DNA from: Betaproteobacteria bacterium
Lineage (GTDB): Bacteria; Pseudomonadota; Gammaproteobacteria; Burkholderiales; Eutrophovitaceae
DNA length: 16,957 nt
Reading direction: 5' to 3'
Assembly: GCA_009886305.1 (NCBI GenBank)
Contig: QXZO01000030.1
Span: 1 to 16,957, forward strand
The notes beneath the pieces are model-generated. The model saw nothing but the letters and a program-made list of their open reading frames with translations. It had not been told where the DNA came from and ran no database searches. The translations under genes were made by a program, and so were the position numbers. Shown piece by piece: positions 1-7,431 of this stretch (positions within the stretch are counted from its first letter, which is position 1; every line of letters starts with the position of its first letter).

Positions 1-425
1 CCCTCGTCTCCTATTTTTTGGGAGATGCCTATATGATTTTCAAAGGGCAAGTAGACTAATAGTCGGCCAGCAACGCTAATTTGTGTTGATAAGCGCGCCC
101 CCTTTGTACCTATGGGGTCTTTGACCACCTGAACAAGTACCGTCTGTCCTTCATGCAGCAGTTTCTCGATGGGCGTTTGGCCCATATCACTTCGGTCACC
201 ACAAAAAATATCGGCAACGTGTAAAAAAGCGGCTTTTTCCATACCGATATCGATGAATGCAGATTGCATACCAGGAAGTATCCGTTTCACAACTCCGTTA
301 TAAATGTTTCCAACGAGGCCACGCTGTGCTTCGCGTTCAATATGCAACTCTTGTACGACTCCTCGTTGAATGATCGCGACTCGCGTTTCTTGGGGAGTAA
401 CGTTGATTAGAATTTCATTATTCAT
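1..425 (-). CDS. rng: Ribonuclease G, N-terminal part (cut by window edge)
   Basis: This is the first 141 codons of an RNase E/G family endoribonuclease; the rest lies outside the window. Family members mature the 5' end of 16S rRNA and take part in mRNA turnover in the cytoplasm. The translation begins MNNEILINVTPQETRVA and continues with IEREAQRGLVGNIY (about 30-42), LPGMQSAFIDIG (50-61), KAAFLHVADI (64-73) and VVKDPIGTKGARL (100-112), all close to the E. coli RNase G N-terminus that carries the S1-like RNA-binding fold. The catalytic DNase I-like region and the zinc-link are not in view. The ATG shares bases with the TGA of maf (ATGA at 422-425), so translation is probably coupled to maf. 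RNase E is the alternative, but the short N-terminus favours RNase G. Confidence 0.93.
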   Translation of the reverse strand, partial: MNNEILINVTPQETRVAIIQRGVVQELHIEREAQRGLVGNIYNGVVKRILPGMQSAFIDIGMEKAAFLHVADIFCGDRSDMGQTPIEKLLHEGQTVLVQVVKDPIGTKGARLSTQISVAGRLLVYLPFENHIGISQKIGDE

Positions 426-1033
426 AAAAGTGAAAAACCGAATTTTTTAATTAACTCTGAGGTTTCATAGATAGGTAAACCAACGACCCCAGAGTAATTG
501 CCCGCAATATGAGTGATAAAAATGCTGGCGAGTCCTTGAATGCCGTAACTTCCAGCTTTACCAAACGGCTCATTTGTATTGATGTATGCCTCAATTTCAT
601 GATGTTTGAGTTTCCTGATGCGCACATTAGTAGTGGAAAGTTCTTGGGCGAGGATATCGGCTTGTTTCATGGTAACAGCCGTAAGTACCTGATGCTCTCG
701 TCCCGAAAGACGTTGCAACATAGCACGTGCTTGAGCGGCGTCTGAGGGCTTACCAAGAATATTTTTATCAATTGTTACAGTTGTATCAATAGCCAAGACG
801 GGTGCCTTCTCTAAATCATGATCCATAAGGTGCTTCCAGCCCGCATTGGCTTTCATTAAAGAGGTTCTCTTAACATAGTCGACAGGGTCTTCATTTTTGA
901 GTGGTGTCTCATCAAAGTCTGCGTTTGGGTTTAATCCCTCAACTAAGTTAATTAGTTGATAGGGCGCACGGAGCGTATCTAGGATGTCTTTTCGTCTAGG
1001 GCTTTGAGAAGCTAAATAAAAAAACTTGTTCAT
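422..1033 (-). CDS. maf: Maf-family nucleotide pyrophosphatase (YhdE-like)
   Basis: This 203-residue protein belongs to the Maf/ITPase-like fold. Family members hydrolyse nucleoside triphosphates to monophosphate and pyrophosphate, and the YhdE branch acts on dTTP, UTP and modified pyrimidines, possibly as house-cleaning. Visible signatures are the phosphate-binding loop LASQSPRR (7-14), the acidic site AIDTTVTID (81-89), GKPSDAAQARAMLQRLSG (94-111) and KAGSYGIQGLASIF (159-172) followed by YSGVVGLPIYET (180-191). The length is normal for the family. The ATG has only a weak AGG upstream. The gene lies 15 nt after rlmH and overlaps rng by four bases (ATGA). The YhdE-type assignment over the 7-methyl-GTP YceF type rests on the KAGSYGIQG segment and is somewhat less certain than the family. 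Confidence 0.92.
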   Translation of the reverse strand: MNKFFYLASQSPRRKDILDTLRAPYQLINLVEGLNPNADFDETPLKNEDPVDYVKRTSLMKANAGWKHLMDHDLEKAPVLAIDTTVTIDKNILGKPSDAAQARAMLQRLSGREHQVLTAVTMKQADILAQELSTTNVRIRKLKHHEIEAYINTNEPFGKAGSYGIQGLASIFITHIAGNYSGVVGLPIYETSELIKKFGFSLL

Positions 1034-1048
1034 ACCTAATGGTTCGGT

Positions 1049-1522
1049 TTAGTCTCGGTGGTAGGGATGTTTTTTGATAATACACTGTGCTCGGTAGAGC
1101 TGTTCGATTAGGATTAATCGAGCAAGTGCATGAGGGTAAGTCATTAAAGATAGGGATAGCGTTTTATCCGCTTGCTTTTTAATTGCTGGATCAAGCCCGT
1201 CCGCGCCTCCGATAACAAAATCCACGTCTTGTCCTTCGCTCATCCAATTGGTGAGTAGCTGAGCCAGTTCGGTAGTTGTTGTTTGCGTGCCATTTTCGTC
1301 CAAGGCGATCAGATTGGCATTTTTATTCGACTTTGAAAGGATTCGGTCTTTTTCCTTCATCCTAGCTAAGTTATTTTTATTTGTATCACCTACCCTAAAT
1401 GCTGGTTTAATTTCGGTAAGTACAAGTGATAAGTCGCGCTGAAATCTTTTAAGGTACTCTTTGCAACCTTCTTCTGCCCATTTTGGAGGCCTGTGCCCTA
1501 CCGATATAATATTGATTTTCAT
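1049..1522 (-). CDS. rlmH: 23S rRNA (pseudouridine1915-N3)-methyltransferase RlmH
   Basis: RlmH is a small SPOUT-class methyltransferase that uses SAM to methylate pseudouridine 1915 in helix 69 of 23S rRNA on assembled 70S ribosomes. The 157-residue length matches the family (about 155). Motifs in order are LIALDENG (71-78), the SAM-binding FVIGGADGLD (102-111), SLSLMTYPHALARLILIEQLYRA in two parts (123-133 and 134-145) and the C-terminal HPYHR (152-156), which is nearly invariant. The ATG at 1520-1522 has no clear Shine-Dalgarno sequence. The 77-nt gap to rsfS contains a short stem (1534-1538 with 1546-1550) just upstream of the start; I cannot say whether it matters. Position after nadD-rsfS is the widely conserved order. 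Confidence 0.96.
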   Translation of the reverse strand: MKINIISVGHRPPKWAEEGCKEYLKRFQRDLSLVLTEIKPAFRVGDTNKNNLARMKEKDRILSKSNKNANLIALDENGTQTTTTELAQLLTNWMSEGQDVDFVIGGADGLDPAIKKQADKTLSLSLMTYPHALARLILIEQLYRAQCIIKKHPYHRD

Positions 1523-1599
1523 ATTTAAGAATTAAGCCCTAGGAAGGCTTTTATAACGGCTTTCACTAACAGGAGTGTTCGCTGATAAATTAGCGTTAA

Positions 1600-1956
1600 T
1601 TAGCTAGCTTGTTGTTGGACGTTTTTTCTAGAGGATGGGGCTTCTTGCCATAGGTCCTCTAAATTGTAGTAGGTCCTAATTTCAGGTTTCATCACGTGAA
1701 TAATAACGTCTCCTAGATCAATCAGAACCCATTCGCCCGATGATTCTCCTTCGACACTTAATATAGAGTACTTGGTTTCCTTTAAGCGTTCTTTGAGGTT
1801 ATTTACAAAAGCGCGCGCCTGCCTGGTTGAGTCAGCACTCGCAACAATGATTTGATCAAAAAGGGAGTTAGCTGCAGTTACATTGATTACAACGATATCT
1901 AGCGCCTTGATTGCTTCCAGCCCATCTACAGCCAGATCACTTAGATTTTGATTCAG
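1600..1956 (-). CDS. rsfS: Ribosomal silencing factor RsfS, probable CTG start
   Basis: RsfS binds L14 (uL14) on the large subunit and blocks subunit joining under nutrient limitation. Hallmarks are LDIVVINV (19-26), FDQIIVASADSTRQARA (33-49), VEGESSGEWVLIDLGDVIIHVM in two parts (68-78 and 79-89) and RTYYNLEDLW (94-103). The frame has no ATG: going upstream it runs into TAA TAA inside nadD before any ATG or GTG. The best start is CTG at 1954-1956, which gives 118 residues and sits 7 nt after a perfect AAGGAG (1964-1969). An ATA six bases upstream is possible but too close to the Shine-Dalgarno sequence. The gene overlaps the end of nadD by 20 nt in another frame. Gene identity is near certain; the exact start is inferred. 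Confidence 0.93.
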   Translation of the reverse strand: MNQNLSDLAVDGLEAIKALDIVVINVTAANSLFDQIIVASADSTRQARAFVNNLKERLKETKYSILSVEGESSGEWVLIDLGDVIIHVMKPEIRTYYNLEDLWQEAPSSRKNVQQQAS

Positions 1957-2623
1957 AGTTATTCTCCTTATACAGATTATGGGTTTGAATATAGTTTATT
2001 ACATTATCTGGCAAAAGGTACTTAAGGCTATGATTGCCTTGAATCCTTTTCCGTAGTGACGTGCCTGACACTTCGAGTGACGTAAATGCGTAAGTAAATA
2101 TTCGGCCGTGTGTGGAAGTGTGTAATAGATTGCGCTCATGGCATTTTCGCTTCTCGTACTCCAAGGATAAGCTCTTTTTAAGATTGCCATCGAGTAGGTT
2201 GAGAGGTAGGTTCGGCCTTGAAGCTACAATAATATGGGCGAGCAAAAATAGATGCTCCCATTCATGCCATGTCGTCAATTCAATAAAGGCGTCAGCCCCA
2301 AGGATTAGACTGATCGACGTATTTGGATTTTCGGCTCGGATTTCCTTTAGGGTGTCCACCATGTAGCTTTTGCCGATACGTGTTAACTCCCGACCGTCAG
2401 GTGCCAGTGTTTTATCGGCTGTGTTTAGGGCTAACTCCACCATGTTTAATCGATCTTTAGCAGACGCGCTTGGTGTCTTCCGATGTGGTGGATTAGCTGA
2501 CGGTACGAGTCGTACCGTATTTAGCGCGAATGTTTCTGCTACTTCCTCCGCTAATCTAAGATGTGCAAAATGTATTGGGTCAAATGTGCCGCCCAGAACG
2601 CCGATGCTTGATTTGAGAGTCAA
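1937..2623 (-). CDS. nadD: Nicotinate-nucleotide adenylyltransferase, TTG start
   Basis: NadD joins ATP and nicotinate mononucleotide to give deamido-NAD, the penultimate step of NAD synthesis. The 228-residue protein shows the nucleotidyltransferase signature GGTFDPIHFAH (11-21; the usual HxGH reads HFAH), PSANPPHRK (41-49), LGADAF (108-113), TWHEW (118-122) and a C-terminal VSGTSLRKRI (185-194) where the family has ISSTxIR. The start is TTG at 2621-2623; an in-frame TAG lies two codons upstream and the next ATG is deep inside the domain, so no ATG start is available. No strong Shine-Dalgarno sequence is visible. The gene follows aceF by 40 nt, and a weak five-base stem (2633-2648) lies in that gap. 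The 3' end overlaps rsfS by 20 nt. Confidence 0.95.
   Translation of the reverse strand: MTLKSSIGVLGGTFDPIHFAHLRLAEEVAETFALNTVRLVPSANPPHRKTPSASAKDRLNMVELALNTADKTLAPDGRELTRIGKSYMVDTLKEIRAENPNTSISLILGADAFIELTTWHEWEHLFLLAHIIVASRPNLPLNLLDGNLKKSLSLEYEKRKCHERNLLHTSTHGRIFTYAFTSLEVSGTSLRKRIQGNHSLKYLLPDNVINYIQTHNLYKENNSESKSK
1964..1969 (-). promoter_or_regulatory. Shine-Dalgarno of rsfS
   Basis: A perfect AAGGAG lies inside the nadD coding sequence, with 7 nt between it and the CTG proposed as the rsfS start. It is the main evidence for choosing that start. Confidence 0.7.
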
Positions 2624-2663
2624 AGTCTAATGTAACGTAAGTTCGTTAAATAAATCTCAGTGT

Positions 2664-3932
2664 CTAAAGTAAAACTCTTCTAATGTCACTGAGAATCTGA
2701 TTAAGGTGAGTGATGAACCTCGCTCCTTCTGCACCATCAATCACTCTGTGATCATATGACAATGACAGCGGCAATATAAGGCGCGGAGTAAATTCTGTTC
2801 CGTTCCAGGTTGGCTTCATCCCGGATCGAGCGACACCTAAGATAGCGACCTCTGGCGCATTGACGATAGGAGTAAAGTGACTTCCGCCAATACCGCCCAA
2901 ACTTGAGATTGAGAATGTACCTCCAGACATATCCGCAGGCCCTAATTTCCCATCTCGCGCTTTTATGCTTACTGTTCCTAGTTCCTCAGCAACTTCAATA
3001 ATCCCTTTTTTATCAACATCTCTTATGACTGGTACGACAAGCCCTCCGGGCGTATCTACGGCCACACCTATGTGGAAGTATTTTTTGATAAAAAGCGCGT
3101 CCCCTTCAGGAGTTAGGGATGAGTTAAATTCTGGAAATTTCTTTAGAGCTGCGACAACCGCTTTCATAATAAGCGCTAGAGGTGTGATTTTAACCGCGGC
3201 TTGTTCGGCATCTTTAACGAGTGATTTACGAAACGCCTCAAGTTCGGTAATGTCGACTTCATCATGCTGAGTGATGTGTGGGATGGATACCCAGTTCCTG
3301 TGTAGCGCTAAGCCAGATATTTTTTTGATACGGGATAACTTTTTAGTTTCAACTGAACCAAATTTTTCGAAATCAACGCTCGGCCAGGCTGGCAAATTAA
3401 AACCTAAACCAGCACCGGACGATGTGGCGGCACCTCCACTTTGAATAGAGCGTTTGACGAACGTTTGCACGTCTTCTTTGAGTATTCGGCTCTTAGGCCC
3501 CGTGCCAGATACTAAAGTGATGTCCACTCCTAATTCTCTAGCGAAACGTCTTACGCCTGGACTCGCATGGGCCGACACCGCAGGTGCCGCCGACACCGCA
3601 GGTGCCGCAGTTGGCGCAGGTGCCGCAGTTGGCGCAGGTGCCGCCGTTGGCGCAGGTATGGTTTCTGATTTTTTTGACTTTTCGGAGGGCGAGGCTTCTT
3701 CGAGACTTAATATGACGGTTCCTTCTGATACGTCATCTCCAACTTTAACTTGTAACTCTTTAATAATGCCGTCGAATGGAGCGGGAACTTCCATCGTCGC
3801 TTTATCTGACTCAAGCGTAATCAGAGATTCCTCTGCTTTCACACGATCTCCAGGTTTTACCAATACCTCAATGACCGGGATATCTTTAAAGTCACCAATA
3901 TCAGGGACTAAAACGTCTTTGGGAGTAGCCAT
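2664..3932 (-). CDS. aceF: Dihydrolipoyl acetyltransferase, E2 of pyruvate dehydrogenase
   Basis: This is the core subunit that transfers the acetyl group from lipoamide to CoA. It has one lipoyl domain (about 1-78) with the lipoylated lysine K44 in ESDKATMEV. An Ala/Pro-rich linker follows (81-123, APAPTA-type repeats), then a peripheral subunit-binding domain (124-160, SPGVRRFARELGV onward). The catalytic domain (about 195-422) ends with SYDHRVIDGAEGARF, where H395 and D399 are the expected catalytic pair. At 422 residues it is shorter than the three-lipoyl E. coli AceF (about 630). The ATG has AAGGAA six bases upstream. It lies 47 nt after aceE, which identifies it as the pyruvate and not the 2-oxoglutarate E2. 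No lpd follows: the next gene is nadD. Confidence 0.96.
   Translation of the reverse strand: MATPKDVLVPDIGDFKDIPVIEVLVKPGDRVKAEESLITLESDKATMEVPAPFDGIIKELQVKVGDDVSEGTVILSLEEASPSEKSKKSETIPAPTAAPAPTAAPAPTAAPAVSAAPAVSAHASPGVRRFARELGVDITLVSGTGPKSRILKEDVQTFVKRSIQSGGAATSSGAGLGFNLPAWPSVDFEKFGSVETKKLSRIKKISGLALHRNWVSIPHITQHDEVDITELEAFRKSLVKDAEQAAVKITPLALIMKAVVAALKKFPEFNSSLTPEGDALFIKKYFHIGVAVDTPGGLVVPVIRDVDKKGIIEVAEELGTVSIKARDGKLGPADMSGGTFSISSLGGIGGSHFTPIVNAPEVAILGVARSGMKPTWNGTEFTPRLILPLSLSYDHRVIDGAEGARFITHLNQILSDIRRVLL
3571..3660. repeat. Five 18-bp tandem units in aceF encoding the Ala/Pro linker
   Basis: Five 18-bp units lie head to tail on the plus strand: 3571-3588 and 3589-3606 are identical (gccgacaccgcaggtgcc), 3607-3624 and 3625-3642 are identical (gcagttggcgcaggtgcc), and 3643-3660 is a diverged fifth copy. 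On the coding strand they encode six-residue Ala/Pro/Thr/Val/Ser units at about residues 92-121. The 18-bp period keeps the frame, so copy number could vary without breaking the gene. Confidence 0.9.
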
Positions 3933-3979
3933 ATAAATTCCTTTGTATTACTTAATACTATGAGTTAGTGAAGTGTAAG

Positions 3980-6640
3980 TCAGACTGTTGTAGGTTCGGG
4001 TTTATTCGGATTAACTCCATATTTTTTTATTGCTTCCGTTATAGTTTTTTTGGAAACGGTTCCTTCTTCTGCCATTGCAGATAGAGTTGCGATTACAATG
4101 TATCTTCGATCGACTTCGAAAAAGTCTCTGAGTTTTTCCCTCGTGTCAGACCGCCCAAAACCGTCCGTGCCGAGTACCACATAATTTTTATTTGGGATAT
4201 AGGGCCTAATTTGATCAGCGAATATCCTCATATAATCTGTTGCGGCGACTATGGGACCCTCTGTGCTTGATAGACACTGTTCGACGTGGCTGAGTTTTCG
4301 ATTTTCATCGGGGTGGAGCATGTTCCAGCGCGATGTAGATATACCGTCTCGTCGGAGTTCGTTGAAGCTTGTACAACTCCAAACTTGTGCGATGATACCA
4401 AAGTCGGATTCCAAAAGTGCCTGCGCTGCGATCACCTCAAGTAAAATCGTACCGCTACCGAGAAGTTGAACGCTCGGAGCCGCTTTCAATTTAGTTTTGG
4501 GGTTAGGCAATTGATACATTCCGCGCACAATGCCTTCTTCGGCGTCTTTTGGTAACTCTGGATGCGCATAATTTTCATTCATCACAGTGATGTAGTAAAA
4601 GACATCCTCTTGCTCCTGATACATACGTCGCAAACCGTCTTGAACTATTACTGCTAACTCATAGGCAAAAGTCGGGTCGTACGAAATACAATTTGGAATT
4701 GTGCTCGATAGCAAGTGACTATGCCCGTCTTCATGCTGCAATCCTTCGCCGTTCAATGTTGTTCGTCCTGCTGTACCGCCGAGCAAAAACCCTCGCGCTC
4801 GTTGGTCGCCAGCGGCCCATGCTAAATCCCCAACGCGTTGGAATCCGAACATGGAATAGTAAATATAAAAAGGAATCATCGAGATCCCATGCGTCGAGTA
4901 GGACGTCGCTGCCGCAATCCATGAGGACATGGCTCCAGCCTCATTTATACCTTCTTGAAGAATTTGGCCGGTTTTGTCTTCTTTATAAAACATCAATTGA
5001 TCGGCATCTTCAGGCGTATAAAGTTGACCTACCGATGACCAAATGCCTAGTTGCCGAAACATACCCTCCATCCCGAAAGTGCGTGATTCGTCAGGCACAA
5101 TGGGCACCACGCGTTTGCCGAGCGCCTTATCTTTAACTAATACCCCTAGAATTCGAACAAAGGCCATAGTTGTGGAAAACGTTCGATCACCAGAATTTTT
5201 CAGTAAAGCGCTAAACGCAGAAATATCTGGGGTGTTAAGGGTGTCCCCTTTCGTCCTTCGTGTTGGCAAATATCCACCGAGAGCTTCGCGCCGTTCATGC
5301 ATATATTTTGCTTCTGCAGAGTCTTCCGGAAATGTAAGATATGGGATCTCGTCAATATCTTTATCTTCAATAGGCAGCTTAAATCGATCTCGAAAATCCT
5401 TTAATGATGTCGTCCCCATCTTCTTCTGTTGATGGGTTATGTTTTGCGCTTCCCCAGCGGTTCCCATACCGTAACCTTTGATCGTCTTTGCAAGGATGAC
5501 GGTTGGTTGTCCGGTGTGATTTACGGCGGCGGAATATGCGGCATAAATTTTGTAAGGATCGTGGCCCCCACGGTTTAGGCGCCATACATCGTCATCTGAC
5601 ATATTGGATACTAGTTCTCGTGTTTCAGGATATTTACCAAAGAAATGTTCTCTAACGTAGGCGCCGTCTTTAGCTTTATAGGTTTGATACTCACCATCAA
5701 CAGTCTCATCCATGAGCTTGAGCAACATGCCATTTGTATCTCGTGCGATCAATGAGTCCCAGTAGGAACCCCAAACGAGTTTGATCACGTTCCACCCCGA
5801 ACCTCGGTAATCAGCTTCAAGCTCCTGAATGATTTTGCCATTCCCTCTGACCGGGCCGTCCAGTCTTTGCAAATTACAATTAACGACGAAGATCAGGTTA
5901 TCTAATTTTTCTCGTGCGGCAATCCCAATTGCTCCAAGGGCTTCAGGCTCGTCACTTTCGCCGTCACCAATAAAGCACCAAACCTTTCTGCCTTCCGTAT
6001 TTGCTAGGCCACGATCCTGAAGGTATTTCATAAATCTAGCTTGGTAGATTGCCATTATTGGTCCTAAACCCATAGATACTGTAGGGAATTGCCAAAAATC
6101 AGGCATGAGCCAGGGATGGGGATAAGACGATAACCCATCCCCGTCAACTTCCTGGCGATACTTATCCATTTGTGCTGCTGTTAAGCGGCCGAGCATAAAC
6201 GCTCTAGCGTATACGCCCGTAGCAGAGTGTCCTTGTGCAAAAATTAAGTCGCCACCGTGAGTGTCCGAAGGAGAGTGCCAGAAGTGATTGAACCCAACAT
6301 CGTAAAGCGTTGCTGCAGACGCAAAGCTTGCAATGTGCCCTCCCACGTTTGTGTTTTTGTTGGCTCTTAATACCATCGCTGCGGCATTCCACCTTACGAA
6401 GTTACGGATTTTGCCCTCAATCTCATGGTCGCCGGGCGATTTATCTTCTTTAGAGGGCGGGATGGTATTGATATAGGCTGTGTTTGCGGTATAAGGCAGG
6501 AATGCCCCGGACCGACGAGCTTTTTCAATTAATTGTTCTAGTAAAAAGTGGGCTCTGTCAGGTCCTTCGGTGTTTAACACGCCTTCTAGGGCATCGAGCC
6601 ACTCTCGGGTTTCTTGGGGATCTTGGTCGTACGATGCCAT
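3980..6640 (-). CDS. aceE: Pyruvate dehydrogenase E1 component, homodimeric type
   Basis: AceE decarboxylates pyruvate with thiamine diphosphate and passes the acetyl group to the lipoyl arm of E2. The 886 residues match E. coli AceE (887) along the whole length. Signatures are GGHIASFASAATLYDVGFNHFW (100-121, two blocks), the ThDP/Mg motif GDGESDE (225-231) ending at NCN (254-256), an active-site loop around NITHQQKK (400-407), PDESRTFGMEGMF (517-529) and QEGINEAGA (562-570), which holds the glutamate that activates ThDP. The ATG has AGAAGGAA (6646-6653) upstream. It is the first gene of the left block, with a likely promoter within about 75 nt. There is no pdhR gene in the window, so regulation is unknown. 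Confidence 0.97.
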   Translation of the reverse strand: MASYDQDPQETREWLDALEGVLNTEGPDRAHFLLEQLIEKARRSGAFLPYTANTAYINTIPPSKEDKSPGDHEIEGKIRNFVRWNAAAMVLRANKNTNVGGHIASFASAATLYDVGFNHFWHSPSDTHGGDLIFAQGHSATGVYARAFMLGRLTAAQMDKYRQEVDGDGLSSYPHPWLMPDFWQFPTVSMGLGPIMAIYQARFMKYLQDRGLANTEGRKVWCFIGDGESDEPEALGAIGIAAREKLDNLIFVVNCNLQRLDGPVRGNGKIIQELEADYRGSGWNVIKLVWGSYWDSLIARDTNGMLLKLMDETVDGEYQTYKAKDGAYVREHFFGKYPETRELVSNMSDDDVWRLNRGGHDPYKIYAAYSAAVNHTGQPTVILAKTIKGYGMGTAGEAQNITHQQKKMGTTSLKDFRDRFKLPIEDKDIDEIPYLTFPEDSAEAKYMHERREALGGYLPTRRTKGDTLNTPDISAFSALLKNSGDRTFSTTMAFVRILGVLVKDKALGKRVVPIVPDESRTFGMEGMFRQLGIWSSVGQLYTPEDADQLMFYKEDKTGQILQEGINEAGAMSSWIAAATSYSTHGISMIPFYIYYSMFGFQRVGDLAWAAGDQRARGFLLGGTAGRTTLNGEGLQHEDGHSHLLSSTIPNCISYDPTFAYELAVIVQDGLRRMYQEQEDVFYYITVMNENYAHPELPKDAEEGIVRGMYQLPNPKTKLKAAPSVQLLGSGTILLEVIAAQALLESDFGIIAQVWSCTSFNELRRDGISTSRWNMLHPDENRKLSHVEQCLSSTEGPIVAATDYMRIFADQIRPYIPNKNYVVLGTDGFGRSDTREKLRDFFEVDRRYIVIATLSAMAEEGTVSKKTITEAIKKYGVNPNKPEPTTV

Positions 6641-6710
6641 ATAATTTCCTTCTATTGTTTATTTAGCGCGAAGATCTAATTCGACCAAATTTACGTTTCC
6701 ATATTAAGAA

Positions 6711-6716
6711 ATTATA
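6711..6716 (-). promoter_or_regulatory. Candidate -10 box of the aceE promoter
   Basis: A perfect TATAAT on the minus strand lies about 70 nt upstream of the aceE ATG, in an AT-rich 167-nt gap. No good TTGACA-like -35 is seen at 16-18 nt; the closest hexamers (ccttaa, cttaaa) are poor. The position suits a 5' leader of about 60 nt. It is the only obvious promoter for the left block. Confidence 0.45.
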
Positions 6717-6739
6717 CAAGATCACTGGTGTTTTTAAGG

Positions 6740-6788
6740 AAAAAACGCCTTATATATGCATTATAAGAATATATAATGCTGATTTTTT
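6740..6788. terminator. Possible bidirectional terminator between ahpD-like gene and aceE promoter
   Basis: The element has an A6 tract (6740-6745), an exact 8-bp inverted repeat (GCATTATA at 6758-6765 and TATAATGC at 6772-6779, 6-nt loop) and a T6 tract (6783-6788). The stem is AT-rich and so weak. In the plus direction the T-run is 3 nt after the stem; in the minus direction, which is where transcription of the transport operon arrives, the T-run begins about 12 nt after it. Position right after the last gene of the operon supports a terminator role. Confidence 0.4.
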
Positions 6789-6807
6789 GGAATAAGTGTT
6801 GCTTTTT

Positions 6808-7395
6808 TTATTTTTTACTACTAGACAATCGGCCCATAAGATAAAACTCATCATTCGCACGCATTTCAATGAGATGAGCCATTCTATTAGATAAAGCAAA
6901 AAACGCGGTTATTGCGCCGATATCCCAAATTTCGTCCTTACTAAAACCATAATCCTGTAATAATTTGTGATCCGAGGGCGTTATAGTTTCCGGGTAACGC
7001 GCTAATTTCACAGAAAAATCAAGCATCACTTTTTGCTTATCTGTGATGTCCGCCTTTTTGTGATCAATCGCAATTTGGTCAGAAATCAAGGGGTCCTTTT
7101 GATATATGCGCAAAATTGCGCCGTGTGCGACGACACAGTAGAGGCATTGGTTGACACCACTGGTCGCGACCACAATCATTTCACGCTCTGCTTTACTCAG
7201 GGTTCCGTCCCGCAACATCAAGGCGTCATGGTAAGCAAAAAAGGCGCGAAATTCCTCTGGCCGATGGGCTAGCGTGAGAAAAACGTTGGGTATGAACCCA
7301 GCTTTCTCTTGAACGGCAAGAATTTTATCTCGGATATCGACTGGCAGCGAGTCGACCTCAGGTATGGGGTAAGAGCTAATGGATTTTTCTGCCAT
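6808..7395 (-). CDS. AhpD-fold peroxidase-related protein (carboxymuconolactone decarboxylase-like)
   Basis: This 195-residue protein has the AhpD/CMD redox motif CLYCVVAH (C84, C87, H91), preceded by LSKAEREMIVVATSGVN (66-82), the arrangement of alkylhydroperoxidase-like proteins. The opening ISSYPIPEVDSLP and the PNVFLTLAHRPE segment match what I recall of the 'uncharacterized peroxidase-related enzyme' group. Such proteins are expected to reduce peroxides through the Cys pair, but for this group the electron donor and substrate are not established. The ATG has GAGGAAC 7 nt upstream. It follows the PaaK-like gene by 36 nt in the same direction, so it is probably the last gene of the transport and activation operon. 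Family assignment is firm; activity is inferred. Confidence 0.85.
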   Translation of the reverse strand: MAEKSISSYPIPEVDSLPVDIRDKILAVQEKAGFIPNVFLTLAHRPEEFRAFFAYHDALMLRDGTLSKAEREMIVVATSGVNQCLYCVVAHGAILRIYQKDPLISDQIAIDHKKADITDKQKVMLDFSVKLARYPETITPSDHKLLQDYGFSKDEIWDIGAITAFFALSNRMAHLIEMRANDEFYLMGRLSSSKK

Positions 7396-7431
7396 TGTTA
7401 AGTTCCTCGACGGTTCATGGTGAATTTAACC

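Noticed and set aside
509..745. Plus-strand frame opposite maf
   Set aside because: Shadow of a well-conserved gene; no independent ribosome binding site or domain.
1534..1550. Small hairpin (aagcc / ggctt) before rlmH as a terminator
   Set aside because: The stem is only 5 bp and no T-run follows in the direction of transcription; it may be chance.
3571..3660. CRISPR-like direct repeats
   Set aside because: The units are contiguous with no spacers and are in frame with the aceF linker; this is a coding tandem repeat.
3454..3936. Plus-strand 160-codon open frame opposite aceF, with Ala/Gly repeats
   Set aside because: It is the antisense image of the Ala/Pro linker and lipoyl domain; aceF is unmistakable on the other strand.
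4693..5136. Plus-strand 147-codon open frame opposite aceE
   Set aside because: It lies entirely within aceE, which is conserved end to end; no recognisable domain.
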